A stretch of DNA of 5,725 bases from Methanobacteriota archaeon (GTDB taxonomy: Archaea; Thermoplasmatota; DTKX01; GCA-020343715), in assembly GCA_030594725.1 (NCBI GenBank), contig JAUVEQ010000199.1, forward strand, positions 1-5,725. Direction: 5' to 3'. Position numbers and translations under genes: made by a program. Below, piece after piece: positions 1 through 5,725 of this stretch; within the stretch, counting starts at the first letter, position 1, and each line of letters opens with the position of its first letter. The notes under the pieces were generated by a model. That model saw nothing but the letters and a program-made list of their open reading frames with translations. It made no database searches and was not told the DNA's origin.

Positions 1-1
1 C

Positions 2-2227
2 GAGGACAGCACGATCGTCGCCCGCATCACCAACCTGCGGAGCAACACCGACATATCCAACCTGAGGGTGAGGTTCTCGATAGACGGCGTCAACCACGAC
101 GTGACCGTCCAGGACCTGCCCGCGGAGGGGGTGACCAGGGTTCCCTACGTTCATTCGTTCAGCACCCTGGGCAACCACGCGATCCAGGTCACGGCCGACC
201 CCTTCGAGGTGATCTCCGATGCAGACCGGTCGAACAACAAGGCCATCGGGACGGTGGACGTGAAGTCCAAGACGCCCGTCGGCCCCTTCGAGGTCACGGG
301 CACCGTGTACACCTCCGACGAGGTGACGCCCGTGCCCAGTGCCACCGTCCGCGTCTCGGTGGGATCCACCGCCTACTCCTTCACCGTCATCGCCGACGGC
401 CTCGGCCGCTACAGCGCGAGCCTGCCTGACAATGAATACTCTGACGGGGACGAGGTGGTGGTGAACGCCACGGACGGTCGCGACTACGCCGAGGAGTCGG
501 TATTCGCGTACTCCGAGATGGGCGGTATCGACCTGGACCTCACATTGAGCGAGGGCATCCACTACGACGTCGAGTGGTACGTCGACCCCGGGAAGATCGA
601 CGTGGAGACCGGGGAGGCCGTGAAGGTCAATGTCACGCTGGGCCACACCGGGACCCGGGACACCGTCGTGGACCTCTCCGTGCATTCCCCAGGATGGGGG
701 CCCCGGCTGCTCTTCCCCAATGGCACGCCCGCCCAGTCCATCTTGCTGCTGGTGGGGACGGATGAGGACCTCGTACTTGCCTTCGAGGTGCCCGACGACG
801 CCCAGGGCGCCACCGACATGATCTTCCGCCTCCTGGCGGTGCCCCGGGAGGACCCGGGGGCTGCGGACGAGTACAACCTAACCGCCAGCGTCATCGTCGA
901 CAGGCGCTTCGAGATGGACGTGGCGTACTCGCCCCCCGGTCCATCCCACCCCGGCGAGGAACGGATGCACAACCTGACGATCACCAACCTTGGCAACGTG
1001 GCAGACATCATCGACCTCTCGTTCGACCGCAAGTTCATGACGTGGTGCGTCACGTTCGACGTCAACCCGGTACCGTTGCCCGCCTTCGACCAGGTCCTCA
1101 TCAGGATGTCCCTCACCGTCCCCGAGAACGCCCCGGCGGGGCAGTACGACATCGCCGTCACCGGGGTCAGCCAGATGAACGAGACCGTGGTGGCGAACAC
1201 CCACGTGATCGAGGTGGTGGAGGAGCTCAACTACGCCGTTTCCATCACCCCGAGCGACAACACGGCCGCGGGGAAACCCGGCGAGACGATATGGTGGCGC
1301 CTCGAGGTGGAGAACCTTGGCAACATCCGGGACACATACGGTCTCTCCGCGTTCGGCCTCGCCGAGGGCTACCTGTACAGGTTCAAGGTGAACGATGCTT
1401 CCGTCACGGAGATCACACTGGACCCGGAGGAGATGGTGACGGTGCTCTTCGAGGTGGACATCCCCACCTCCTTCACGGGCATCCCCACCCCCGAGACCCA
1501 GATCACCGTGAAGGTGGCCTCCAAGGCCGAGGCCACCGCCATCGACAACACCCTGCTGACCATGAAGCTGGAGGGGATCCTCGACCTCACGATCGATGTC
1601 GCTACCAGCACGAACTCCCCCAGGCTGGGGCAGAAGGTGGTGTTCACCGTGACCGTCTTCAACACCGGTCCCGACGACGCCTCCGGCGTCATGCTGTACG
1701 CCTACTTCGGGGACGACCCCGAGAAGAAGAACGTGGGTGACGTGATGGCCAAGGGCGAGACCGAGGTCCTGCTGGAGTGGTTCCCCCTGAAGGAGGGCTC
1801 CGTCCAGGTCCGCATCATCGTCAATCCGGCCGACGTGGAGGGCGCGATCTGGGAGATCACGTACACGAACAACGACTGGGTCCAGCCCATGCGGGTGAGC
1901 CCGACCGACGAGGACAAGTTCTACGAGAGCGGATTGTTCTGGATACTCATCATCATAGTCGTGGTGATCATCATCGTCGCCGCCGCCATGCTGGGTGGTG
2001 GCAAGGAGGAGGAGGAGGAGGCCGTCGATGTGGTCGAGGTCGTCGAGGAGGACGAGGAGTTCGATGAGGATGCCGACGACGAGGAAGGGTACGAGGACGA
2101 AGAGGAAGGGGACGAGGACGAGGACGAAGAGGACGAGCTCGAGGAGGAGTACGAGGAGGAAGAGGCCTCACCCGAGCCCGAGCCCAAGGAAGAGCGAGAG
2201 ATGGCGTTCCCTGGCGGTAGGATGTAG
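2..2227 (+). CDS. Large cell-surface protein, C-terminal part: CARDB/NEW3-type beta-sandwich chain, TM anchor, acidic tail (5' partial)
   Basis: The frame is open from base 2 to the TAG at 2225-2227, giving 741 residues with no start in the window; the GTG at 68 lies inside a domain and is not a credible start. Domains by eye, in window residues: 1-90 a CARDB-like end (pattern ITNLRS, then ADRSNNKA); about 93-180 a carboxypeptidase-regulatory-like fold (GTVYTSDEVTPVPSATV, GLGRYSASLP); about 187-300, 303-408 and 410-522 three NEW3-like sandwiches, the last two with the LTITNLGNVAD / LEVENLGNIRD signature; about 528-632 a CARDB domain (FTVTVFNTGPDDASGV, closing TYTNNDW). One transmembrane helix spans 644-664, followed by a tail of 74 residues, 45 of them Asp or Glu. 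Most of the protein should therefore be outside the cell and the tail inside. There are six N-x-S/T sequons (Asn 155, 210, 240, 292, 324, 393) and a single Cys (349). Such modules generally mediate adhesion or hold enzyme domains away from the membrane. No catalytic domain is visible, but the missing N-terminus could carry one. Confidence 0.9.
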   Translation, partial: EDSTIVARITNLRSNTDISNLRVRFSIDGVNHDVTVQDLPAEGVTRVPYVHSFSTLGNHAIQVTADPFEVISDADRSNNKAIGTVDVKSKTPVGPFEVTGTVYTSDEVTPVPSATVRVSVGSTAYSFTVIADGLGRYSASLPDNEYSDGDEVVVNATDGRDYAEESVFAYSEMGGIDLDLTLSEGIHYDVEWYVDPGKIDVETGEAVKVNVTLGHTGTRDTVVDLSVHSPGWGPRLLFPNGTPAQSILLLVGTDEDLVLAFEVPDDAQGATDMIFRLLAVPREDPGAADEYNLTASVIVDRRFEMDVAYSPPGPSHPGEERMHNLTITNLGNVADIIDLSFDRKFMTWCVTFDVNPVPLPAFDQVLIRMSLTVPENAPAGQYDIAVTGVSQMNETVVANTHVIEVVEELNYAVSITPSDNTAAGKPGETIWWRLEVENLGNIRDTYGLSAFGLAEGYLYRFKVNDASVTEITLDPEEMVTVLFEVDIPTSFTGIPTPETQITVKVASKAEATAIDNTLLTMKLEGILDLTIDVATSTNSPRLGQKVVFTVTVFNTGPDDASGVMLYAYFGDDPEKKNVGDVMAKGETEVLLEWFPLKEGSVQVRIIVNPADVEGAIWEITYTNNDWVQPMRVSPTDEDKFYESGLFWILIIIVVVIIIVAAAMLGGGKEEEEEAVDVVEVVEEDEEFDEDADDEEGYEDEEEGDEDEDEEDELEEEYEEEEASPEPEPKEEREMAFPGGRM
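2003..2200 (+). repeat. Purine-rich GAG/GAC low-complexity tract encoding the acidic tail
   Basis: The plus strand here is almost all G and A, with runs of GAG, GAA and GAC codons; it starts right after the transmembrane helix (encoded at 1931-1993). It encodes window residues 668 to about 733 of the surface protein. Codons are mixed (GAG, GAA, GAC, GAT), so the pressure seems to be on acidic residues and not on a simple DNA repeat, although triplet slippage is possible. On the opposite strand the tract reads as poly-Ser or poly-Arg/Pro, which creates false reading frames. Confidence 0.75.
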
Positions 2228-2236
2228 GGTGTGTCC

Positions 2237-2251
2237 GGGCCGTCGAGGCCC
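2237..2251. terminator. Possible hairpin between convergent genes
   Basis: GGGCC, a 5-base loop (GTCGA) and GGCCC form a perfect 5-bp GC stem in the 49-bp gap between the two convergent stop codons. Its location suits a bidirectional 3'-end element. However, no T-run follows on either strand, and archaeal termination usually depends on T-runs and not on stems. In a GC-rich genome a 5-bp stem can also arise by chance. Confidence 0.25.
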
Positions 2252-2276
2252 TTGGGGGAGACGAGGACGGGTCCGA

Positions 2277-3185
2277 CTACCAGCCTCGTTCCTGCAACCG
2301 CTCGTTGGCCGGAATGTCGGAGATCTCGATGCCGGGCATCGCCTCGCCCAGGCCACGTGACACCTCCGCGATGACCGCCGGGTCGTCGAAGTGGGTCACC
2401 GCCTCGACTATGGCCTTTGCACGGACCTCGGGGTCCGCGGATTTGAAGATGCCCGAGCCAACGAACACGCCGTCCACGCCCAGCTGCATCATCATGGAAG
2501 CGTCGGCGGGGGTCGCGAGGCCGCCAGCGGCGAAGTTCACGACGGGCAACCGCTGGAGGACCGCTATCTCCTTGACGGTGGGGTAGGGGGCCCTGATGTT
2601 CTCTGAAACCTGGAGGAGGGCGTGGTCGTCCATCTCCGCGAGGGACTTGATGGCGTCGTCGATCAGGCGATGGTGACGCACCGCCTCGACAACGTTGCCG
2701 GTGCCGGCCTCTCCCTTGGTCCGGATCATCGCCGCACCCTCGTCTATGCGTCGGGCCGCCTCGCCCAGGTTCGTGGCGCCGCAGACGAAGGGCACCTTGA
2801 AGCCGCTCTTGTCCACGTGGCGGAAGGGGTCGGCGGGGGTGAGGACCTCGCTCTCGTCGATCATGTCGACGCCCAGGTGCTCCAGCACCTGTGCCTCGGC
2901 GAAGTGTCCTATCCGGCACTTGGCCATCACCGGTATGGTGACGACCTCTATGATCTCCGCGATCTTGTTGGGGTCGGCCATGCGGGCCACGCCGCCCTCG
3001 GCGCGGATGTCGGCCGGGACCCTTTCCAGGGCCATGACGGCCACTGCGCCCGCCTCTTCGGCGATGCCAGCCTGATCGGCGTTCGTTACATCCATGATCA
3101 CCCCGCCCTTCTGCATCTTGGCGAATCCGAGCTTGAGAAGGGTGGTGCCGTGCTTGAATTTCGTAAGGTCTAGGTCGAGGGGCAA
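2277..3185 (-). CDS. pdxS: Pyridoxal 5'-phosphate synthase, synthase subunit PdxS
   Basis: PdxS condenses ribose 5-phosphate, glyceraldehyde 3-phosphate and ammonia into PLP in the cytoplasm. The ammonia comes from glutamine through the PdxT glutaminase, and the known enzymes are dodecamers of a (beta/alpha)8 barrel. With the start chosen here the protein has 302 residues, close to the roughly 294 of bacterial PdxS. The family's key residues are present at a constant offset of +8 from Bacillus numbering: Asp32 in VIMDVTN, Lys89 in MAKCRIGHF (sugar-phosphate Schiff base), Lys157 in RTKGEAGTG (second active-site lysine), and the phosphate loops GGLATP (221-226) and FVGSGIFKS (241-249). The C-terminus ends ERGW as usual, so the gene is intact. 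The insertion known from Methanocaldococcus PdxS is absent. Start: a TTG at 3203 would add six residues, but AGGAGGT lies between it and the TTG at 3185 with a 6-nt spacer, so 3185 is preferred; the resulting MPLDLDLTKFKHGT fits family N-termini. No pdxT is adjacent: the downstream neighbour is convergent. Confidence 0.97.
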   Translation of the reverse strand: MPLDLDLTKFKHGTTLLKLGFAKMQKGGVIMDVTNADQAGIAEEAGAVAVMALERVPADIRAEGGVARMADPNKIAEIIEVVTIPVMAKCRIGHFAEAQVLEHLGVDMIDESEVLTPADPFRHVDKSGFKVPFVCGATNLGEAARRIDEGAAMIRTKGEAGTGNVVEAVRHHRLIDDAIKSLAEMDDHALLQVSENIRAPYPTVKEIAVLQRLPVVNFAAGGLATPADASMMMQLGVDGVFVGSGIFKSADPEVRAKAIVEAVTHFDDPAVIAEVSRGLGEAMPGIEISDIPANERLQERGW

Positions 3186-3191
3186 GCGATG

Positions 3192-3198
3192 ACCTCCT
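3192..3198 (-). promoter_or_regulatory. Shine-Dalgarno of pdxS, fixes a TTG start
   Basis: On the minus strand AGGAGGT is followed by CATCGC and then TTG. It is a full match to the anti-Shine-Dalgarno ACCTCCT with a 6-nt spacer. It decides between two in-frame TTG codons in favour of the one at 3185. Confidence 0.85.
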
Positions 3199-3211
3199 GG
3201 CAAGAGGGTCG

Positions 3212-3225
3212 ATGGGGGAACCCAT
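3212..3225. repeat. Short inverted repeat near the predicted pdxS transcription start
   Basis: ATGGG, a 4-base loop (GGAA) and CCCAT form a perfect 5-bp stem overlapping the predicted pdxS start point and early leader. It could be an operator half-site pair or a small leader hairpin, or chance. It does not overlap the Shine-Dalgarno. Confidence 0.2.
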
Positions 3226-3238
3226 TATGAGGGCCCGC

Positions 3239-3253
3239 TTAATGAAACTTTCG
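3239..3253 (-). promoter_or_regulatory. Candidate archaeal promoter (BRE/box A) of pdxS
   Basis: Read on the minus strand, CGAAAG followed by TTTCATTAA is the most A/T-rich stretch upstream of pdxS and resembles a purine-rich BRE plus a degenerate TATA box. With the usual spacing of about 25 nt, transcription would begin near 3218, leaving a leader of about 33 nt that contains the strong ribosome binding site. The match to box A is imperfect, and the assignment rests on composition and spacing only. Confidence 0.35.
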
Positions 3254-3338
3254 TCAGGGCGGCCTCGGACGCTTCGCGGCGGGAGGGCGGTCCTTTGACC
3301 GTTCGAATACTACTCTAATGAGCCCGATTCCGGACCTC

Positions 3339-3365
3339 CTGGCACCCTAGCCAGTACCCCTGTAC
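3339..3365. repeat. Tandem inverted repeats in the divergent intergenic region
   Basis: Two perfect inverted repeats adjoin each other: CTGGC-6 nt-GCCAG (3339-3354) and GTAC-4 nt-GTAC (3354-3365). They sit about 60-90 nt upstream of the FG-GAP protein start and just upstream of its candidate box A, a sensible place for an operator. Both are short, and no known regulator site is recognised. Confidence 0.3.
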
Positions 3366-3370
3366 CACAT

Positions 3371-3386
3371 GCAAACGTTTTTGTAG
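3371..3386 (+). promoter_or_regulatory. Candidate archaeal promoter of the FG-GAP surface protein
   Basis: GCAAAC followed by GTTTTTGTAG is the clearest A/T-rich element before the gene, with a BRE-like purine-rich lead. About 25 nt downstream would put transcription near 3406 and leave a leader of about 22 nt. It contains the 8-bp palindrome AAACGTTT (3373-3380). The box A match is degenerate. Confidence 0.35.
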
Positions 3387-3427
3387 GGATATGGCTATGC
3401 GTTCGTGGGACCCAGGGTGTGGTATCA

Positions 3428-5725
3428 ATGTACTATTTGAAGGGTTACTCTCAAACTTCCCGTTTCGGGAACAAGAACCTACGCAGGAGCGCGAGAGCGC
3501 TCATCGTCTTCTTCGTCGCAATGGCGTTGCTGACCTCCTTGCCGATGACGTCCCCGGACGCCGAGGGAGCTCGGTTGATCACCACCTTCGACGACGGGAG
3601 CGATAGCAAGATCGTGGAATTCGTCACCGACCCCCTGCCGGGTGAGCGGACGACGCTCTTCATCAAGATCAGGGCCGATGTGACCGTCACCCAGGCGGCC
3701 CTCAATGCATCGGCCGTCCTGCTGGAACGCGTGCTGCAGGCGACGGGCACCGGCCTCACCCTCATCGGGTACGGCATCGATGTCTCGGGGGACTACAATG
3801 GTGACGGATACACCGACATGGTCGTGACGGCACCTGGTGCCACCAACACCGCCGCCCAGGAGGGGTTCCTTGCCACCGTGCGCGGCTCGGCCAACGGGTT
3901 CGCCTTCCCAGTGCACCTGAATATCTACGGCGGGACGGCCAACAACTATATGGGATGGGGTCTGAGCTCCGGTGCTGACCTCAACAAGGACGGTTACGAC
4001 GACATCGTCACCAGCCGGATCGAGATGGACTTCACCACCCCCGCGGGAACGGGGACCGGGGACGTGCTCATCCACTGGGGCGGGACGAGTATCAACACCA
4101 CCGCCGACGTCATCCTCTCCCACGGCGCCAGCGGGGACATGTTCGGATACTCGGTCTCCACCCACGGCGACGTCAACGGCGACGGCAACCCCGACCTCGT
4201 CGTCGGGGCCCCCAGGAACGAGGTCAACACCAACAACCCCGGCAGGGCCTTCATCTACTACGGGACGGGCAACAGCTCCTTGCCGACCACTCCCGACGTC
4301 ACCCTCACCGGCACCGACAACGGCGACGGCTTCGGCCGCGTCGTCCACATCTGCGGTGACGTGAACGGCGACGGCTTCGACGACGTGTTCGTTGGAGCCC
4401 CGGGTCACAACAGCACCTCCGACTTCGACGTGGGCAAGGCCTACGTCTTCTACGGCGGAGCCTCCGGCGTGGATTCCACCGCCGACTGGACCTACGTGGG
4501 CAACAACGAGGAGGACTTTCTGGGATTCTCCGGTACCGGCATGTCCGACGTGAACGACGACGGGATCGACGATCTCGCCATCGGCGTGCCCCTCTGGGAC
4601 AACGGTGCGAAGACCGACGCTGGCCAGGCCCTCGTGTTCTACGGCAGCGGGACCGGTCCGGCCAACACTCCCGACTTGACCATCAAGGGCGATATCAGCA
4701 GCGGGGTCCTGGGCGTCGACATGGCCCACGGCGGGGACATCAACAACGATAGCCTGGGCGACCTTGTGATCGGCTCACCCAACACCAACAACGGGTCCCT
4801 CACCGACGCGGGTCACATCCAGGTCCACTTCGGCAATGTGAACGGCATGAACAGCACCCCCGAGAAGATCCTCCGCGGCTGGATCGCCAACGCCGACATG
4901 GGCTACTCCGTCGGTCCGGGTGGTGACGGCAACGGCGATGGTTACGACGAGATCTGCACCGGCGACATCACCGGCGAGGTAACCTACTGCTACTATGGAG
5001 GGCCCTCCGCACCCGACCCGGCCGTCTACGTGGACGACACCGAGGTCTGGTCCCATCCGGGCAGTTTCCTCAGCACGGACAGGACCGATGACTTCTCGGA
5101 TCAGTTGAACGCCTACATCGCTGCCCACCAGGGCGACGTGGACGTGAACGGCGATCTGCTCATCCCGATCAACATTTCCATGAGCGCCAAGGGGCTGCTC
5201 AAGATCGATGACCTCGTGGTCCAGTTCTTCAAGCTCGTCCAGCCCACGAACCTCGCGGCCACGGCAATGCCCGGTGGCAGCGCGATCAAGCTGACCTGGG
5301 ACGACCACACCTCCAAGGGGGACGACATCAGCAAGATGGCCATCGAGATGTGGAACGGCACAGGCTGGGAGGAGGTCATCAAGGTCGCGAAGAACGCAAA
5401 GGAGTACATCGTCAGCGGCCTCGAGGACGGACAGTCCTACAGCTTCCGCATCCTGGCGTTCGACGGCGGGGTCCAGCGATACTCCGAGCCCTCCGACGTT
5501 GCCATAGGCATCCCCGGTGACACACAGCCTCCGGGAAAGGTGATCGGCATCATCGCCATCGAGGACCGGGACCTCATGGGCATCAACGTCTCGTGGGACC
5601 CCAGTGACGACGACGTTGTCAACTACGAGGTCTGGTCCAACAAGACCGGCACCTGGGCGGTCCTTGCCAACCTGTCGGCCCCGATGACCTACTACGTGGA
5701 CACCGACGTGGACGACGGACCAAGG
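3428..5725 (+). CDS. Secreted FG-GAP (integrin-alpha-like) seven-bladed beta-propeller protein with fibronectin type III domains (3' partial)
   Basis: An open frame starts at ATG 3428 and runs past the right edge, giving 766 residues with no stop. A weak GGTG at 3416-3419 precedes the ATG by 8 nt; no better in-frame start is visible. Residues 1-23 are basic (R19, R20) and 24-40 hydrophobic, a Sec-type signal peptide with possible cleavage near Ala48; the RR context does not fit a Tat motif well. Residues 50-96 look like the first half of a beta domain. Seven FG-GAP repeats follow with calcium loops at 122-130, 184-192, 248-256, 311-319, 374-382, 437-445 and 500-508, mostly of the D-x-N-x-D-G-x-x-D type, several followed by VGAP-like strands. 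Residues 529-604 are a second beta-rich segment, then an FN3-like domain (606-695) and another (700 to the end, VSWDPSDDDVVNYEVW). There are eleven N-x-S/T sequons and three Cys (309, 510, 521). The likely role is calcium-stabilised adhesion or ligand binding outside the cell; no catalytic motif is seen. The missing C-terminus probably carries a membrane anchor, by analogy with the protein at the left of the window. Confidence 0.92.
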   Translation, partial: MYYLKGYSQTSRFGNKNLRRSARALIVFFVAMALLTSLPMTSPDAEGARLITTFDDGSDSKIVEFVTDPLPGERTTLFIKIRADVTVTQAALNASAVLLERVLQATGTGLTLIGYGIDVSGDYNGDGYTDMVVTAPGATNTAAQEGFLATVRGSANGFAFPVHLNIYGGTANNYMGWGLSSGADLNKDGYDDIVTSRIEMDFTTPAGTGTGDVLIHWGGTSINTTADVILSHGASGDMFGYSVSTHGDVNGDGNPDLVVGAPRNEVNTNNPGRAFIYYGTGNSSLPTTPDVTLTGTDNGDGFGRVVHICGDVNGDGFDDVFVGAPGHNSTSDFDVGKAYVFYGGASGVDSTADWTYVGNNEEDFLGFSGTGMSDVNDDGIDDLAIGVPLWDNGAKTDAGQALVFYGSGTGPANTPDLTIKGDISSGVLGVDMAHGGDINNDSLGDLVIGSPNTNNGSLTDAGHIQVHFGNVNGMNSTPEKILRGWIANADMGYSVGPGGDGNGDGYDEICTGDITGEVTYCYYGGPSAPDPAVYVDDTEVWSHPGSFLSTDRTDDFSDQLNAYIAAHQGDVDVNGDLLIPINISMSAKGLLKIDDLVVQFFKLVQPTNLAATAMPGGSAIKLTWDDHTSKGDDISKMAIEMWNGTGWEEVIKVAKNAKEYIVSGLEDGQSYSFRILAFDGGVQRYSEPSDVAIGIPGDTQPPGKVIGIIAIEDRDLMGINVSWDPSDDDVVNYEVWSNKTGTWAVLANLSAPMTYYVDTDVDDGPR
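3761..5002 (+). repeat. Seven FG-GAP repeats (about 189 bp each) encoding a beta-propeller
   Basis: Calcium loops begin at bases 3791, 3977, 4169, 4358, 4547, 4736 and 4925, so successive spacings are 186, 192, 189, 189, 189 and 189 bp. Seven copies match the seven blades of an integrin-alpha propeller, so the domain appears complete. Copies 3 and 4 share the same DVNGDG core. Copy 6 is the most degenerate (DINNDSLGD), and copies 2 and 7 lack the GAP strand. The repeats diverge at DNA level, so this is an old duplication and not a recent expansion. Confidence 0.88.

Noticed and set aside
562..1230. 222-residue minus-strand open frame antisense to the first surface protein
   Set aside because: Ser/Thr/Arg-rich antisense shadow of the NEW3-like domains; no ribosome site or motif.
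1042..1740. 232-residue plus-strand open frame inside the first surface protein
   Set aside because: Arg/His/Gly/Pro-rich shadow in another frame of a well-supported gene, with no recognisable domain.
2003..2200. Triplet-repeat array as a mobile or CRISPR-like element
   Set aside because: The repeat is irregular at DNA level and stays in frame as mixed Glu/Asp codons; it is a low-complexity coding tract.
2622..3173. 183-residue plus-strand frame antisense to pdxS
   Set aside because: Its composition is the complement of conserved PdxS codons; there is no independent evidence of a gene.
1921..3225. 434-residue minus-strand open frame overlapping pdxS and the acidic-tail tract
   Set aside because: It is out of frame with pdxS, is Arg/Gly/Pro-rich, and ends in a poly-Ser run that is only the complement of the GAG/GAC tract. 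pdxS on the same strand explains the region.
3482..3505. Tat signal (twin Arg at residues 19-20 of the FG-GAP protein)
   Set aside because: The residues after RR are Ser-Ala-Arg, without the hydrophobic positions of the Tat motif; a Sec signal peptide is more likely.
3391..3606. 71-residue plus-strand frame starting just before the FG-GAP gene
   Set aside because: It overlaps the signal-peptide region in another frame and turns Arg-rich. The frame from 3428 has the signal peptide and domains.
3479..4729. 416-residue minus-strand open frame antisense to the FG-GAP repeats
   Set aside because: Its Val/Gly/Asp/His-rich pseudo-repeats mirror the GAC/GTC/GGC codons of the propeller. GC-rich third positions keep antisense frames open, and the sense frame has a clear domain structure.

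Overview
The window is GC-rich DNA, strongly G/C at third codon positions, and fits a euryarchaeal genome, most likely Thermoplasmatota. Four things point there: large secreted proteins rich in Asp, Gly and Thr and built of CARDB, NEW3, FG-GAP and FN3-type modules; a single C-terminal membrane anchor followed by a very acidic cytoplasmic tail; a PdxS-type vitamin B6 enzyme; and a perfect Shine-Dalgarno placing translation at a TTG codon. The taxonomic assignment is inference; no marker gene such as rRNA is present.

Layout: (1) 2-2227, plus strand: the C-terminal 741 residues of a large cell-surface protein whose start lies off the left edge. It is a chain of beta-sandwich domains, one transmembrane helix and an acidic tail. 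(2) 2228-2276: a 49-bp gap between convergent genes with a small GC-rich hairpin. (3) 2277-3185, minus strand: a complete pdxS, the synthase subunit of pyridoxal 5'-phosphate synthase, with its start reassigned to an internal TTG behind a perfect AGGAGGT. (4) 3186-3427: a 242-bp divergent intergenic region with candidate promoters for both flanking genes and several short inverted repeats. (5) 3428-5725, plus strand: the first 766 residues of a second large secreted protein that is still open at the right edge. It has a signal peptide, a seven-repeat FG-GAP (integrin-alpha-like) calcium-binding beta-propeller, and then at least two fibronectin type III-like domains.

The two large proteins are probably both displayed on the cell surface, where they could serve in adhesion, envelope structure or ligand binding. 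They share no obvious domain and are separated by an oppositely oriented housekeeping gene, so nothing here shows them to be one operon. pdxS makes the cofactor PLP in the cytoplasm with a PdxT glutaminase partner that is not in this window. There are no RNA genes, CRISPR arrays, insertion sequences or attachment sites that I can support. The most interesting content is the second surface protein: seven calcium loops spaced 62-64 residues apart, apparently inserted between two halves of another beta-rich domain.
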